A stretch of 64,000 bases of DNA from JAPPFW01 sp965200835 (GTDB lineage Bacteria; Actinomycetota; Acidimicrobiia; Spongiisociales; Spongiisociaceae), in contig OZ241390.1 in assembly GCA_965200835.1 (NCBI GenBank), forward strand, positions 2,542,001 to 2,606,000, written 5' to 3'. The notes under the pieces were generated by a model that was given only the letters and a program-made list of their open reading frames with translations, had not been told where the DNA came from and made no database searches. A program made the position numbers and the translations under genes. Below, in pieces: positions 37,221 through 45,842 of this stretch; within the stretch, counting starts at the first letter, position 1, and each line of letters begins with the position of its first letter.

Positions 37221-38315
37221 TCAGCCGGTCGGAACGGCGGGCATGGTGCCGATCATGTCCTCGGTTCCTTCCTTCTCCCGGACAGGATAGATTCGCAGCA
37301 GCAGCGAACCCACTAGGAAGGCCGCAACTGCCGCTACCAGTACCCCTAGCAGCACCGGGAAGTGTTGCCCTCTGGGCATCACCGCCAGGTAAGCAAAGAT
37401 AGAACCCGGGGATGGCGTCGCTGACAACCCGGCATCGAACAGCACAAAGATGATGTCGGCCAGGATGCCTCCTGCCCACACCGAAAGGATCATGATGGGA
37501 TGCATCAGGATGTACGGGAAGTAGATCTCGTGGATCCCACCGAAGAAGTGGATGATGACCGCGCCGGGTGCTGACAACTTGGCCAGGCCCTTACCCGCGA
37601 ACCAGTAGGCCAGCAGCAGGCCCAGTCCCGGTCCCGGGTTGGTCTCGAGCAGGAAGTAGATCGAGCGCCCGGTCTCGGCGGCCTCCGCCGCACCAAGCGG
37701 TCCCAGGATCCCGTGGTTGATCGCGTTGTTGAGGAACAACACCTTCCCCACTTCGATGGGAATGTCAGCCAGTGGCAGGAATCCCGAGTCGGCAACCCCG
37801 TTCACGATGTTCCCGAAGAAGCTGGCGATAGCGGCCATGATCGGTCCGATGATCAGCTTGCCGAGGATGGCCAGCACGAAGCCCAGTATTCCGGCCGAGA
37901 AGTTGTTGTACAACATCTCGAACCCGACCGGGACCCGCTCCTCGAAGGCGTCGTCGATCTTCATCAGTATCCAGGCGGAGAGCGGTCCGACCACCATGGC
38001 GCCCAGGAACTGAGGGGGGTCTCCGGCCGCACCACTGTCGAGGACGAAGTCGGCCCCGATGACGATGCCCATCGTGGCGATGGCGCCGATTACGCCTCCC
38101 CGGTGCCCGTAGACCATCTTGCCGCCGGTGTATCCAATCAATACCGGTAGCAGGTAGACGATGATCGGTCCGACCAGCTCGGAGAGGTTTTCGTTTGGAA
38201 TCCATCCGGTGGGAATGAAAAAGGCGGTGATCAGTCCCCAGGCGATAAATGCGCCGATGTTGGGAATGACCATACCCGCCATAAATCCGCCGAACTTCTG
38301 AAGGCGTGCAAGCAT
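37221..38315 (-). CDS. mtlA: Mannitol PTS EIIC permease
   Basis: 364 aa, multi-span membrane protein lacking fused IIB/IIA domains. Family signatures: GFMAGMVIPNIGAFIAWGLI near the N-terminus, GGKMVYGHRGGVIGAIATMG, NNAINHGILGPLG, and the substrate-site loop HFFGGIHEIYFPYIL. First gene of the operon IIC-IIB-IIA-mtlD. GGAGGTCGG directly precedes ATG. No MtlR-type regulator gene is nearby. Confidence 0.94.
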   Translation of the reverse strand: MLARLQKFGGFMAGMVIPNIGAFIAWGLITAFFIPTGWIPNENLSELVGPIIVYLLPVLIGYTGGKMVYGHRGGVIGAIATMGIVIGADFVLDSGAAGDPPQFLGAMVVGPLSAWILMKIDDAFEERVPVGFEMLYNNFSAGILGFVLAILGKLIIGPIMAAIASFFGNIVNGVADSGFLPLADIPIEVGKVLFLNNAINHGILGPLGAAEAAETGRSIYFLLETNPGPGLGLLLAYWFAGKGLAKLSAPGAVIIHFFGGIHEIYFPYILMHPIMILSVWAGGILADIIFVLFDAGLSATPSPGSIFAYLAVMPRGQHFPVLLGVLVAAVAAFLVGSLLLRIYPVREKEGTEDMIGTMPAVPTG

Positions 38316-38551
38316 CCGACCTCCTCGGATTGCAGATAGTTAGTCAAGGGAGGTTAGACGGAGTCGGATACCCGCTGCAACTATTTCGCGTTCTGGAAGT
38401 GGACTAATCGGTCCGTCCGGTAGCCATCTAAGGCGGTGCCATGATGAGGTTGTTATCTAAACGCTGAGTATTGTTCCAACATACTAGTCGGATCGGAGGT
38501 CGGCCAAGCACGCTCGGGGGACTCCGGTTTGACCGTGCGTCGGCGGCTTGC

Positions 38552-39202
38552 TCAGGCGCGGGCTATTGCCCTATACGCGGCGGCCATGGTGGTGAAGGAA
38601 GCGGCGAGCGCCGGAATGCCTAGTAACCAGAAGCCGAGTGTGACCAGCGGGCCGGGATCCCATAGGTACAGCGTCGCCCCGGCCGGGACGAAGAAGCACA
38701 TACAGACGAGGATCAGGCCCAACAACCTCATCCGGTTGCCTCTGCTCAGCCCTGAACTGAGGGCGAGTGCTTGCAGCCCTTTTGCCTTCTTCTCCACTAT
38801 CACAAACGGGTAAAGGCTGTAGATCATCAGCACCATGACTCCCGGAACGAATAGGAACACGGTCCCGACCGCGGCCGTCAGCAGGAAGATCGCGGTAGCC
38901 CGTACGAAGCCATCGCGTACCCACCAGTCGTCTCCCCGACGCTGGGAGTTGGAGACGGCCGCCAGCGCGGTGCGGGCCAGGGGCCAGGCCGAGTACCCGG
39001 CTAGCACCAGGCTCAGCAACCAGATGGCCAGGCCGAGCCAGAAGTTGAAGTCCGCGGCCTGGATAAATAGGACCATGGCCGGCACTGCCATGGCCAGGGC
39101 GGAGCCAGTCAGAAGGCTGCCGGTGTGTGCTCGAAACCCGGCCGATCCTGCGGCTATCACCCTCCCGATGCTGATGGGGGGTCTCTTACCCGACATATCC
39201 AA
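38552..39202 (-). CDS. Polytopic membrane protein of unknown function
   Basis: 216 aa with about six membrane segments in three pairs: ALAMAVPAMVLFI, WLGLAIWLLSLVLAGY, ATAIFLLTAAVGTVFLFVPG, VLMIYSLYPFVIV, LLGLILVCMCFFVPAG and LVTLGFWLLGIPALAASF. The pattern P.....Y....FVIVE....L.AL..S..L resembles the UPF0259/DUF975-like group of integral membrane proteins. Function unknown. Divergent from the SAM hydrolase gene. Confidence 0.75.
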   Translation of the reverse strand: MDMSGKRPPISIGRVIAAGSAGFRAHTGSLLTGSALAMAVPAMVLFIQAADFNFWLGLAIWLLSLVLAGYSAWPLARTALAAVSNSQRRGDDWWVRDGFVRATAIFLLTAAVGTVFLFVPGVMVLMIYSLYPFVIVEKKAKGLQALALSSGLSRGNRMRLLGLILVCMCFFVPAGATLYLWDPGPLVTLGFWLLGIPALAASFTTMAAAYRAIARA

Positions 39203-39286
39203 ACCTCGGTGGCTAGCCCAGCCAGGCTACCCACCTATCGCCCGACCCGGAGGTAGCGACCGCTGGTAGATCGGCCGGTACCTTCC

Positions 39287-39292
39287 TAGGCT
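39287..39292 (+). promoter_or_regulatory. -10 box of a leaderless promoter
   Basis: TAGGCT ends 8 nt before ATG 39301 with no ribosome-binding site in between, as at 25700 and 26795. Confidence 0.4.
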
Positions 39293-39300
39293 TGCTCGCC

Positions 39301-40134
39301 ATGGTTGCTTCCACCACTCGACCGGTCGCCTTCCTGTCCGACTTCGGGTGGGAGGACGAGTTCGTGGGGGTCGTCCACGGGGTGATCGCCACACTGGCGC
39401 CGGACTGCCGGGTGATCGACCTCAACCACCGGATCCCGAGGGGGGATGTCCGCTCGGGTGCTCTCGGGCTGCTGCGAGCCATCCAGTACCTGCCGCCCGG
39501 TGTGGTCCTAGCGGTGGTGGACCCGGGGGTGGGAACCGAGCGCCGCCCCGTAGTGGTGGAAACGGGTTGGGGATACATGGTGGGTCCCGACAACGGCCTC
39601 CTGTCGCCGGCCGCCGCCCTGGTCGGAGGAGTGACGCGCGCCTTCGCCATCGAGAACCCCGAGGTGATCCTGCCGTCCCCAGGGCGGACCTTCGAGGGGC
39701 GGGACCGGTTCGCTCCAGCCGCCGCGGTGCTGGCGGCGGGGGAGGCGGAGCCCCACGAGCTGGGTCCCCGGATCGATCCGCACACCCTCGAGCCCCTCCT
39801 GCTTCCCCTGCCGGAGGTATCGGATGGTCAGGTGGCCGGCCAAGCCTGGTGGGTCGATACCTACGGGAACGTGCAGACCAACATCTCGCCCGAGAACCTG
39901 GCGGAGGCCGGAGTTTCCCCGCATGACCGGGTCACGGTGCGGGTCGGTCTGATGAACTATCAGGTTCCCTGGGTGGGAACCTATGGAGAGGTGGGGGAGG
40001 GGCGCCCGCTCCTGCATGTCGACTCGGCCGGACTGATGGCCCTGGCGGTAAGGGGAGGCCGGGCCGATGAGCACTTCACCCTGTGCGCTGGAACATCGGT
40101 GATCATCGCCGCTACTGGCCCGGCTACAGGCTGA
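39301..40134 (+). CDS. S-adenosyl-L-methionine hydroxide adenosyltransferase family (DUF62)
   Basis: 277 aa from ATG 39301 (TTG 39292 possible). DUF62 motifs in order: LSDFGWEDEFVG, IDL.H.I..GDVR.GA, PPGVVLAVVDPGVG, VGPDNGLLSPAA, EGRDRFAPAAAVLA, and the C-terminal YGN.QTNI....L. Most members hydrolyse SAM to adenosine and methionine; a few are halogenases. The last 11 bp overlap a possible tiny gene on the other strand. Confidence 0.92.
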   Translation: MVASTTRPVAFLSDFGWEDEFVGVVHGVIATLAPDCRVIDLNHRIPRGDVRSGALGLLRAIQYLPPGVVLAVVDPGVGTERRPVVVETGWGYMVGPDNGLLSPAAALVGGVTRAFAIENPEVILPSPGRTFEGRDRFAPAAAVLAAGEAEPHELGPRIDPHTLEPLLLPLPEVSDGQVAGQAWWVDTYGNVQTNISPENLAEAGVSPHDRVTVRVGLMNYQVPWVGTYGEVGEGRPLLHVDSAGLMALAVRGGRADEHFTLCAGTSVIIAATGPATG

Positions 40135-40216
40135 GCAGCTGGATCACGAACACGATCCCGGCCAGCCCGATCACTCCGAGCAGGACGAGCAGGGTGATGG
40201 CGGTTCCGGGCCTCAC
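40124..40216 (-). CDS. Candidate 30-residue single-span membrane peptide
   Basis: From GTG 40216 the frame reads a 30-aa peptide consisting of three polar/basic residues and one helix (TAITLLVLLGVIGLAGIVFV), ending in LLSL. It begins 17 nt after the stop of the cytochrome c gene, as the last gene of the minus respiratory operon. Such one-helix peptides are normal in respiratory complexes, but the ribosome site is weak and it overlaps the SAM hydrolase end by 11 bp. Confidence 0.4.
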   Translation of the reverse strand: MRPGTAITLLVLLGVIGLAGIVFVIQLLSL

Positions 40217-40233
40217 ACCTACTGGCCTACCTG

Positions 40234-41247
40234 CTACCCCGCCAGTGCTTCGGTGGTGTCCTCCTCGGGCACTGCATCACCGCCTTCTTCCTCGGGTTCG
40301 GCGAAGCCGCAGTCGAAGACTGCCTCCTCGACATCCTGGCCTCCGAATACCACCCGCTCGTAGAAGACGACCGCGGCGATCTCGTCAGGGGTCAACGTCT
40401 CCTGGAAGGAAGGCATCTGGCCTCCGGACCCGACCGCAATGGCGGTGTCCCCATAGGTATCCCGGCCGGCATCCTGGAAGCCGGTAGTGCCGAGTGAGAC
40501 CCACTCGATGTGGTCCGTACACATTGAGAACGTGGTCAGGACCCCTCCGGCCAGGGCCGGTCCCGAGCCTCCCTCCCCGCCCGCACCATGACATGAAGCA
40601 CAGCTGGATGGCTCGGTGTAGACCACACTTCCAACGCCCACCAGGGCGCGCACATCCACCCCGCCAGCCCCGCCCCCGGCGGAGAACTCGGAGCCGTCGC
40701 AGTTCTCCACCCCTCCGGTGAGCCGATCCACCGCCAGCTGGCCGCCGGTCCCGCAGCTGGGGCCGTTGGCGAACGTGATCAGATAGGTCAGGCCGACCAG
40801 CGGCACGGCGAAGAACAGCCCCATGAGCCAGCGCGGGATAGCAGCCGCGATCCGCTCGGTCAGCCCGGCGGTGGGGCCGGTGATCACCGCTTCGAAGTCG
40901 AGGGCATCGGCGATCGTGACCCGCTCGGGTGGTGGCGGCATGGCGGTGACTTCACTGGTCTCCGGCGCCGCGCCGGCATCGTCCACGTCCGGAAGGGTCG
41001 CCAGGGCGGCCTCGGGAGGGGCTTCAGTGGCCACGATTGGGGACGCCGGCGGAGTAGGCGCAGGGGTGGCGGTCTCCTGGCGATCCGCAGGAGCTGATCC
41101 GGTGGGTGCGACCCCGCCCCCGGCCCAGGCGGCCAGCACGTCCTCCACCGACAGACCATCGGCGGCCGCTCGAGCCTCGGCGGACCGCTCCACCAGATGT
41201 TCGGGGCTTCCCATCCGGGCAGCTGCGGCGGCTAGCAGCTCGCTCAT
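40234..41247 (-). CDS. Membrane-anchored monoheme cytochrome c with N-terminal helical module
   Basis: 337 aa from ATG 41247 (AGGAGA upstream). Residues 1-44 form a helix-turn-helix module (PEHLVERSAEARAAADG) nearly shared with the next cytochrome (33 of 44 identical). An Ala/Pro/Thr-rich linker (45-110) leads to one membrane helix (about 140-160), then a cytochrome c domain with C216-A-S-C219-H220 and probable axial Met278 (GQMPSF). The tail is acidic (EPEEEGGDAVPEEDTTE). The N-terminus therefore lies in the cytoplasm and the heme outside. Extra cysteines (165, 183, 243, 313) could form disulfides. Likely an electron carrier of the respiratory cluster. Confidence 0.85.
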   Translation of the reverse strand: MSELLAAAAARMGSPEHLVERSAEARAAADGLSVEDVLAAWAGGGVAPTGSAPADRQETATPAPTPPASPIVATEAPPEAALATLPDVDDAGAAPETSEVTAMPPPPERVTIADALDFEAVITGPTAGLTERIAAAIPRWLMGLFFAVPLVGLTYLITFANGPSCGTGGQLAVDRLTGGVENCDGSEFSAGGGAGGVDVRALVGVGSVVYTEPSSCASCHGAGGEGGSGPALAGGVLTTFSMCTDHIEWVSLGTTGFQDAGRDTYGDTAIAVGSGGQMPSFQETLTPDEIAAVVFYERVVFGGQDVEEAVFDCGFAEPEEEGGDAVPEEDTTEALAG

Positions 41248-41284
41248 CGGATCTCCTCGTAGCTCGTGGCCATTCCCGGATACC

Positions 41285-42103
41285 TCATAGTGACTCGGCC
41301 AGATAGTTAGCCAGCGCGTCGAGGTCCTGCTGCGACAGGTGAGCATAGGACGGATGGATACCGTCGGGGAAGATCTGTTCCGGGTTGATGAGGAATGCAA
41401 CGAACTCGCCGTCGGTCACCGGATCGTCGGGGTCTCCATACGATGGGCGAGCGCCGATGTGGGCCAGGTCCGGGCCGATCCGCTGCACCCCGAAAGTTCC
41501 TGCGCCCAGGGCGTCCGAGAACGTCTCGGTGACCGGCCCCAGGCCGACATCGGCCAGCACCGGCCGCACCAGCTGGGTGTGGCAGTAGCCGCAGCCCTGG
41601 TTCAGATAGACGGCCCGGCCCGCCTCGCCCAGCTCGCTCAGCGAGGCGTCCGGAACGAGATGGCGGTAGTCGCCTCCGGTGTTGAACGGTCCGATCAGCG
41701 CGATGATCAGGCCAAGCAGGAAGAAACCGGCCATCATCAGCCAGGTCCGTAACGGATGGAACCTGCGGCCCTCCAGGATGGGAGTTGCCTTGCTACGGGA
41801 CGGGGTCACCACCACCGGTGGGCTGGCTGCAGGAGGAAGGGTGGCCACGGCCGTGGCGGCCGCGAGGGCCGGGGCGGTCACCCCGGGAACGGCCGGAGCC
41901 GGTCCCGGGTCCGCAACCTGGGAGGCCGGCTTCTCGACGGCCGCGGGAGCAGCTGCGGCGGGAGGGGGTGCCCCGCCGGTCCAAGCGCTCAGGATCGCTT
42001 CGTAGCTGGTGCCGTCGGCCTCCGCGCGGGCCTCAGCCGATCGCTCCACCAGATGCTCGGGCGCGCCGAGAGCGGCCGCGGCTGCGGCCAGAAGATCACT
42101 CAT
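41285..42103 (-). CDS. CcoO/FixO-like monoheme cytochrome c with N-terminal helical module
   Basis: 272 aa. Same N-terminal module as its neighbour (residues 1-44), then an Ala/Pro linker of about 65 residues, a membrane helix at about 120-140, and a CcoO-type cytochrome: G.AVYLNQGCGYCHTQLVRP with C171-C174-H175, then QRIGPDLAHIGARP and a C-terminal helical stretch. CcoO is the monoheme subunit of cbb3 oxidases. It overlaps the CcoN-like gene by 8 bp. Its partner has lost all oxidase metal ligands, so this c heme must serve another pathway. Confidence 0.87.
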   Translation of the reverse strand: MSDLLAAAAAALGAPEHLVERSAEARAEADGTSYEAILSAWTGGAPPPAAAAPAAVEKPASQVADPGPAPAVPGVTAPALAAATAVATLPPAASPPVVVTPSRSKATPILEGRRFHPLRTWLMMAGFFLLGLIIALIGPFNTGGDYRHLVPDASLSELGEAGRAVYLNQGCGYCHTQLVRPVLADVGLGPVTETFSDALGAGTFGVQRIGPDLAHIGARPSYGDPDDPVTDGEFVAFLINPEQIFPDGIHPSYAHLSQQDLDALANYLAESL

Positions 42104-43553
42104 CCCCGGACTCCGATCGGTCGGTGCTGGACACCGGCAACAATATCTCCACCGCCCTGGCAGGGCCGGCCACGTAAGTTCCCACCGCGGTCCAGGCCAG
42201 CAGGGCTATTCCGGTGGCAGCTACCACCGCGCCGAGTGCGGCGATCGTGAAAAGCACATCCACTCCGGCGAGGGTCTCGGAGAAGCCGGTCCCGGCATTG
42301 GCGCGGGCACCCGAGGCGCGAGCCCAGTTCCAGGTGAGGCCGGTCACCAGGCCGGTGATCGACAGAGCACCAGCCGCCGTGCCTCCGCCCCACAGGGTGA
42401 GACGAAGGCCCCGCTGGGCGGTGTCAGTTGCGGCGAGCTCGCGTCCCGTGGTGCGCGGGAAAGCGTAGAACACCAGACCGAGCCCGAGGATCGGGATCGC
42501 CACCAGCATCGAGCCGGTAGCCAGCCCGTCGTACCAGGTGGTGAGACCGACCACTGCCGCCACCGACCGGAAGCCGGAGGCGCCCATCAGGAGGGTCACG
42601 AGGGCATAGGCGACCGTGCCGGCCAGGATCATCCTGGTTATCAGGCTCTCGCCGGTGGTCTCCCACTCACCCGATACGGTAAGCCAGATATTGGTCAGCA
42701 CTGTCAGGGCCGATAGGGCCAGTCCCATGGAGGCCATGACCACCACGCTCTCCGTCCAGTCGGGTGCCGGGCCTCCCAGAAAGCGAGCCGGAGCAGCGAG
42801 CAGGCCAGCCCCGGCCAGGGTCCAGAACCCTGCCCTGGCCATCGGTCCGGAGAAGAGAGGCCGGCCACTCTCCTTCACCACCACGTAATAGGCGCCTGCG
42901 AGCGCGGCGGCCGGGAAGGCCAGCACCAGCATCCCGCCGGATACCAGGCTGGTCTGCAGGAACCCTCCGATGTTGGGCAGGCCAGGAAGGCTGCCGGTGA
43001 TGTAGAGCGCCGGATACCACCAGACCCCCCCGATGACGTACAGGAGGGAGACATAGGTCCCCGCTTCGGTGCGCTCCCTGATCATGGCGGTCACCAGCAA
43101 GGCCGGTACCACGGACGCAGCGGCCAACGGCCAGTCCAGCAGGGGGGGGAACTCGGCCAGTTCCGGTCCCGCCGGACCGCGGAACAAAATAACGAGCACT
43201 CCGAGCAACACCAGCGCGCCGTATCCCGCCCCGGACAGCAGGGCGATGTGCTGGTGCCTGAGGGGAGCGCCCACCAGCCGGGGAGTCAGGTAGTAAGCGG
43301 CAGCCTGGGTAAGCGTTCCTCCGAATCCGTAAACCAGCAGGGACACGGCCGCCGGTCGCAGGCGCCCATAGGACAGGAAGGTGGTGTCGGCGAAAAGGGT
43401 GGGTACCGCGAGCTTGATCAGCATCACGGAGAACAGCACCGCGCCGATCATCAGGAGGAGGCAGGCGATCATCATGAGGCCGGCCACCGCCGTCTCGCGG
43501 TGGTCTGCACCTATCCCGTTGCCGGATGTGCCGGCGGTCCGGTCCTCAGCCAA
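42096..43553 (-). CDS. CcoN-like heme-copper oxidase subunit I lacking all metal ligands
   Basis: 485 aa, about 12 membrane helices, alignable with CcoN along its length: S(Y/F)GRLRP....V..(F/Y).FGG at 61-79, E(F)PPLLDWP near 135, (A)YYVV..E.(G)RP..S....FWTL at 222-246, PDW at 264, and the final GRE at 370. The six histidines that bind heme b, heme b3 and CuB are all replaced: the RPLHT position is Ala69, YGHN is about Gly206, the HH pair is Ala256-Arg257, and the H.H pair is Leu344/Thr346. The protein has only three His (18, 100, 102), none in the membrane core. It cannot be an oxygen reductase. It probably acts as a structural, quinone-binding or ion-path subunit. First gene of the minus arm. 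Confidence 0.85.
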   Translation of the reverse strand: MAEDRTAGTSGNGIGADHRETAVAGLMMIACLLLMIGAVLFSVMLIKLAVPTLFADTTFLSYGRLRPAAVSLLVYGFGGTLTQAAAYYLTPRLVGAPLRHQHIALLSGAGYGALVLLGVLVILFRGPAGPELAEFPPLLDWPLAAASVVPALLVTAMIRERTEAGTYVSLLYVIGGVWWYPALYITGSLPGLPNIGGFLQTSLVSGGMLVLAFPAAALAGAYYVVVKESGRPLFSGPMARAGFWTLAGAGLLAAPARFLGGPAPDWTESVVVMASMGLALSALTVLTNIWLTVSGEWETTGESLITRMILAGTVAYALVTLLMGASGFRSVAAVVGLTTWYDGLATGSMLVAIPILGLGLVFYAFPRTTGRELAATDTAQRGLRLTLWGGGTAAGALSITGLVTGLTWNWARASGARANAGTGFSETLAGVDVLFTIAALGAVVAATGIALLAWTAVGTYVAGPARAVEILLPVSSTDRSESGDE

Positions 43554-43809
43554 GCCGTTCGCTCCTCGTGTCTGCGCCGATTCCGTAAGGGTAGATTAAC
43601 GGCCCGGCGGTAGTCCTCATTCCGGTTGGCGGCTCTGCCACCCCGCGTGAGGACTGGTCGACCCTCTCGTTACCCCAGGCTCCTGGCATCCGGCGGTATT
43701 CTGGCAGCGTCCCGCCGGAGGGATGGCGGGTTTAGCGAGTCACTGCCTTTATGCTTCAATGCGGCTTACCCGGCGGCCCGATGGCGGCGACACGGAGGCG
43801 AACTACCGG
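43554..43809. promoter_or_regulatory. Divergent promoter region of the two respiratory operons
   Basis: 256 bp between the CcoN-like gene (minus) and the membrane-protein gene (plus), depending on the latter's start. Both arms must be transcribed from here, which gives a common control point. No convincing operator dyad was found; in-frame starts at 43723 and 43759 would shorten the region. Confidence 0.45.
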
Positions 43810-44583
43810 ATGGTGCAACGCAAGCTTCGGCAGATGAGCGGTCAGCAGCGCGCGCTGGCTGGCTGGGGTCTGTTCCTCCTAGGTCTGGGAGCCCTGGTGG
43901 TGGGGGTGTGGTTCAACCACTACTCGAACTTTCCCTCGGTGGAGACGGTCACCATCGCCACGGACGAGGCGGCCACCATGCAGGCCGGGGATCGGATCAG
44001 GTACGACCGGGAGCTCCGGACGGTGGCCCGGACTCCTTCAGTCGATCCCACCCTTCCCCAGGTGCCGGTCGATCTGGCGGTGGACGTCGACGTATTCGGG
44101 TGGGTGCCCCGGGATTGTCTGGTGCGGGGCGGCGACTGGTGCCTGCCGTGGTCCACCCTGGGTCATCTGGTAGCACTAGGAGGTAGCCAGCTGATGCTGC
44201 TGGGGGTGGCCATCGCGGTCATTCTCGGCAGGAGGATGACCTGGTCACTGGCGGCGCTGGCTGCGTTCCTGGCGATGCTCGAGCTGGTGCTGCTGCTCGG
44301 TAACGTGGCTTCGGAGTGGCTCAACCTCGCTCAGGGACCGCTCAATTGGACCGAGCAGAACGACGCCTTCGGGATCTGGCCCCCCCTGGTGCTGGGTAAC
44401 CAGGTCGGGATCAGCTGGGGGGCCATAAAGGACTTCGTGTCGATCAACTACAACATGGGCGCCCTGACCTTTATCATCCTGTTCGCTCGCTGGATCCAGA
44501 GTTTCAGCGGGTCGATGCCGGCCGAGAGGCCGTCCGAGCTGAAGTCCCCCTACGGGCGACCGCTGGTCAAAGGAGTCAAGTAG
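43810..44583 (+). CDS. Membrane protein of the respiratory cluster, unknown family
   Basis: 257 aa from ATG 43810 (GGAGG 11 nt upstream; ATG 43759 would add 17 residues). N-terminal helix (ALAGWGLFLLGLGALVVGVW), an extracytoplasmic domain of about 100 residues containing two Cys (DCLVRGGDWCLPW), then three or more helices (HLVALGGSQLMLLGVAIAVIL, LAALAAFLAMLELVLLLG, ALTFIILFARWIQ). No heme motif. First gene of the plus operon and 3 bp ahead of the ferredoxin gene. Possibly the membrane anchor of the ferredoxin or a quinone-site subunit. Not recognised. Confidence 0.75.
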   Translation: MVQRKLRQMSGQQRALAGWGLFLLGLGALVVGVWFNHYSNFPSVETVTIATDEAATMQAGDRIRYDRELRTVARTPSVDPTLPQVPVDLAVDVDVFGWVPRDCLVRGGDWCLPWSTLGHLVALGGSQLMLLGVAIAVILGRRMTWSLAALAAFLAMLELVLLLGNVASEWLNLAQGPLNWTEQNDAFGIWPPLVLGNQVGISWGAIKDFVSINYNMGALTFIILFARWIQSFSGSMPAERPSELKSPYGRPLVKGVK

Positions 44584-45039
44584 ATGCCCAAGTCGGAGGT
44601 GTGGTTCGAAACCCCGCCGTTCCGGGACGACTACCAGCTGGCGATGGTCGAGACCAGTTACGTCCAGAGCCAGGTCCGTCCCAAGCAGTTCCTCCACATC
44701 AATCAGGCCGAGTGCATCCTGTGCGAGGGTTGCGTGGACATCTGCCCGTGGAAGTGCATCCACTACCTGTCCCTGGACGCCATAGACGAGGCCCACGGAG
44801 TCGACCACCCGGAGGACAGCCCGGACAACGTGGGGTTCTTCGTGGTCGACGAATACGAATGCACCCGCTGCGCGCTCTGTATCGATCGCTGCCCCACCAA
44901 CGTCATTTCCCTCGGCAAGTTCACGGGATCGGTCAGCGACACGGCCATGAACGCCGGGCTGGTGGATCAGGCACCTTGGGACTTGGACACCGGGGATCGG
45001 GATTTCAAGAACGGCTACACCTACGGCATGCGCTGGTAA
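44584..45039 (+). CDS. 2[4Fe-4S] ferredoxin of the respiratory cluster
   Basis: 151 aa. Two clusters: C-I-L-C-E-G-C-V-D-I-C-P at about residues 44-55 and C-T-R-C-A-L-C-I-D-R-C-P at about 97-108, separated by about 40 residues. The flanking W..P and FHI-like regions resemble FeS subunits of membrane complexes more than free ferredoxins. Cytoplasmic, no signal peptide. It starts 3 bp after the membrane protein and is followed by cytochrome b, an unusual place for such a protein in a bc-type operon. Confidence 0.88.
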   Translation: MPKSEVWFETPPFRDDYQLAMVETSYVQSQVRPKQFLHINQAECILCEGCVDICPWKCIHYLSLDAIDEAHGVDHPEDSPDNVGFFVVDEYECTRCALCIDRCPTNVISLGKFTGSVSDTAMNAGLVDQAPWDLDTGDRDFKNGYTYGMRW

Positions 45040-45052
45040 CGGAGGCTTTTCG

Positions 45053-45826
45053 ATGGCGTTGGGGAATGGATTGAAGCTCAAGGAACGGGTGGCCGAGGCG
45101 GCCGACGCCTTCCGGGGTAGTGCCTTCTGGGAGTCGATGTTCCGTCCCGGCTCTCCCTTCAAGCGAGGCTACAGCGATAGTCCCAGGAACCGTTCCTACG
45201 TGATCATGAACAACGTTCTCTATCACCTGCACCCGGTGAAGGTCAAGCGGCACGCGGTGCGCCTGTCCTACACCCTGTGCCTGGGCGGTCTCAGTTTCTT
45301 CCTGTTCATCCTGCTTACCATCACCGGCATCTTCCTGATGTTCTATTACCGGCCCACCGCCCCGGCCGCCTACATAGACGTCGAGGCCCTGTCCACTTCG
45401 GTCGCCTTCGGGTCCCTGGTCCGAAACCTCCATCGCTGGGGCGCCCACTTGATGGTGTTGACCGTCTTCCTGCATATGTCCCGGGTCTTCTATCACGGCG
45501 CCTACAAGCCGCCCCGCGAGTTCAACTGGGTGGTCGGGGTAGTCCTGTTACTGCTGACCCTCCTGTTGTCCTTCACCGGTTACCTGCTGCCCTGGGATCA
45601 GCTGGCGCTGTGGGCGGTGACCGTCGGTACCAATATGGCCGGATTCACCCCAGTGTTCGGCAACCAGGTGAAGTTCGCCCTATTGGGGGGGATCGAGGTG
45701 ACCGGCAATACCCTGCTGCGTTTCTATGTCCTGCACGTGCTGTTCCTGCCGTTCGTGATCGTGATCTTCATGGCCGTTCACTTCTGGAGGGTGCGTAAGG
45801 ACGGCGGAATATCGGGCCCGCTCTAG
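45053..45826 (+). CDS. Cytochrome b N-terminal part (b6-like)
   Basis: 257 aa with four core membrane helices. Heme ligands in two helices: H....H in RNLHRWGAHLMV with LHMSRVFYHGAY, and a later LHVLFLPFVIVIFMAVHFWRV. Quinone-site flank FTGYLLPWDQLALWAVTVGTNMAG is present. The length and helix set equal cytochrome b6, with the C-terminal half in the next gene. A GGAGG-like site lies 10 nt upstream. Confidence 0.92.
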   Translation: MALGNGLKLKERVAEAADAFRGSAFWESMFRPGSPFKRGYSDSPRNRSYVIMNNVLYHLHPVKVKRHAVRLSYTLCLGGLSFFLFILLTITGIFLMFYYRPTAPAAYIDVEALSTSVAFGSLVRNLHRWGAHLMVLTVFLHMSRVFYHGAYKPPREFNWVVGVVLLLLTLLLSFTGYLLPWDQLALWAVTVGTNMAGFTPVFGNQVKFALLGGIEVTGNTLLRFYVLHVLFLPFVIVIFMAVHFWRVRKDGGISGPL

Positions 45827-45842
45827 GAACGGTCGAGGATCG

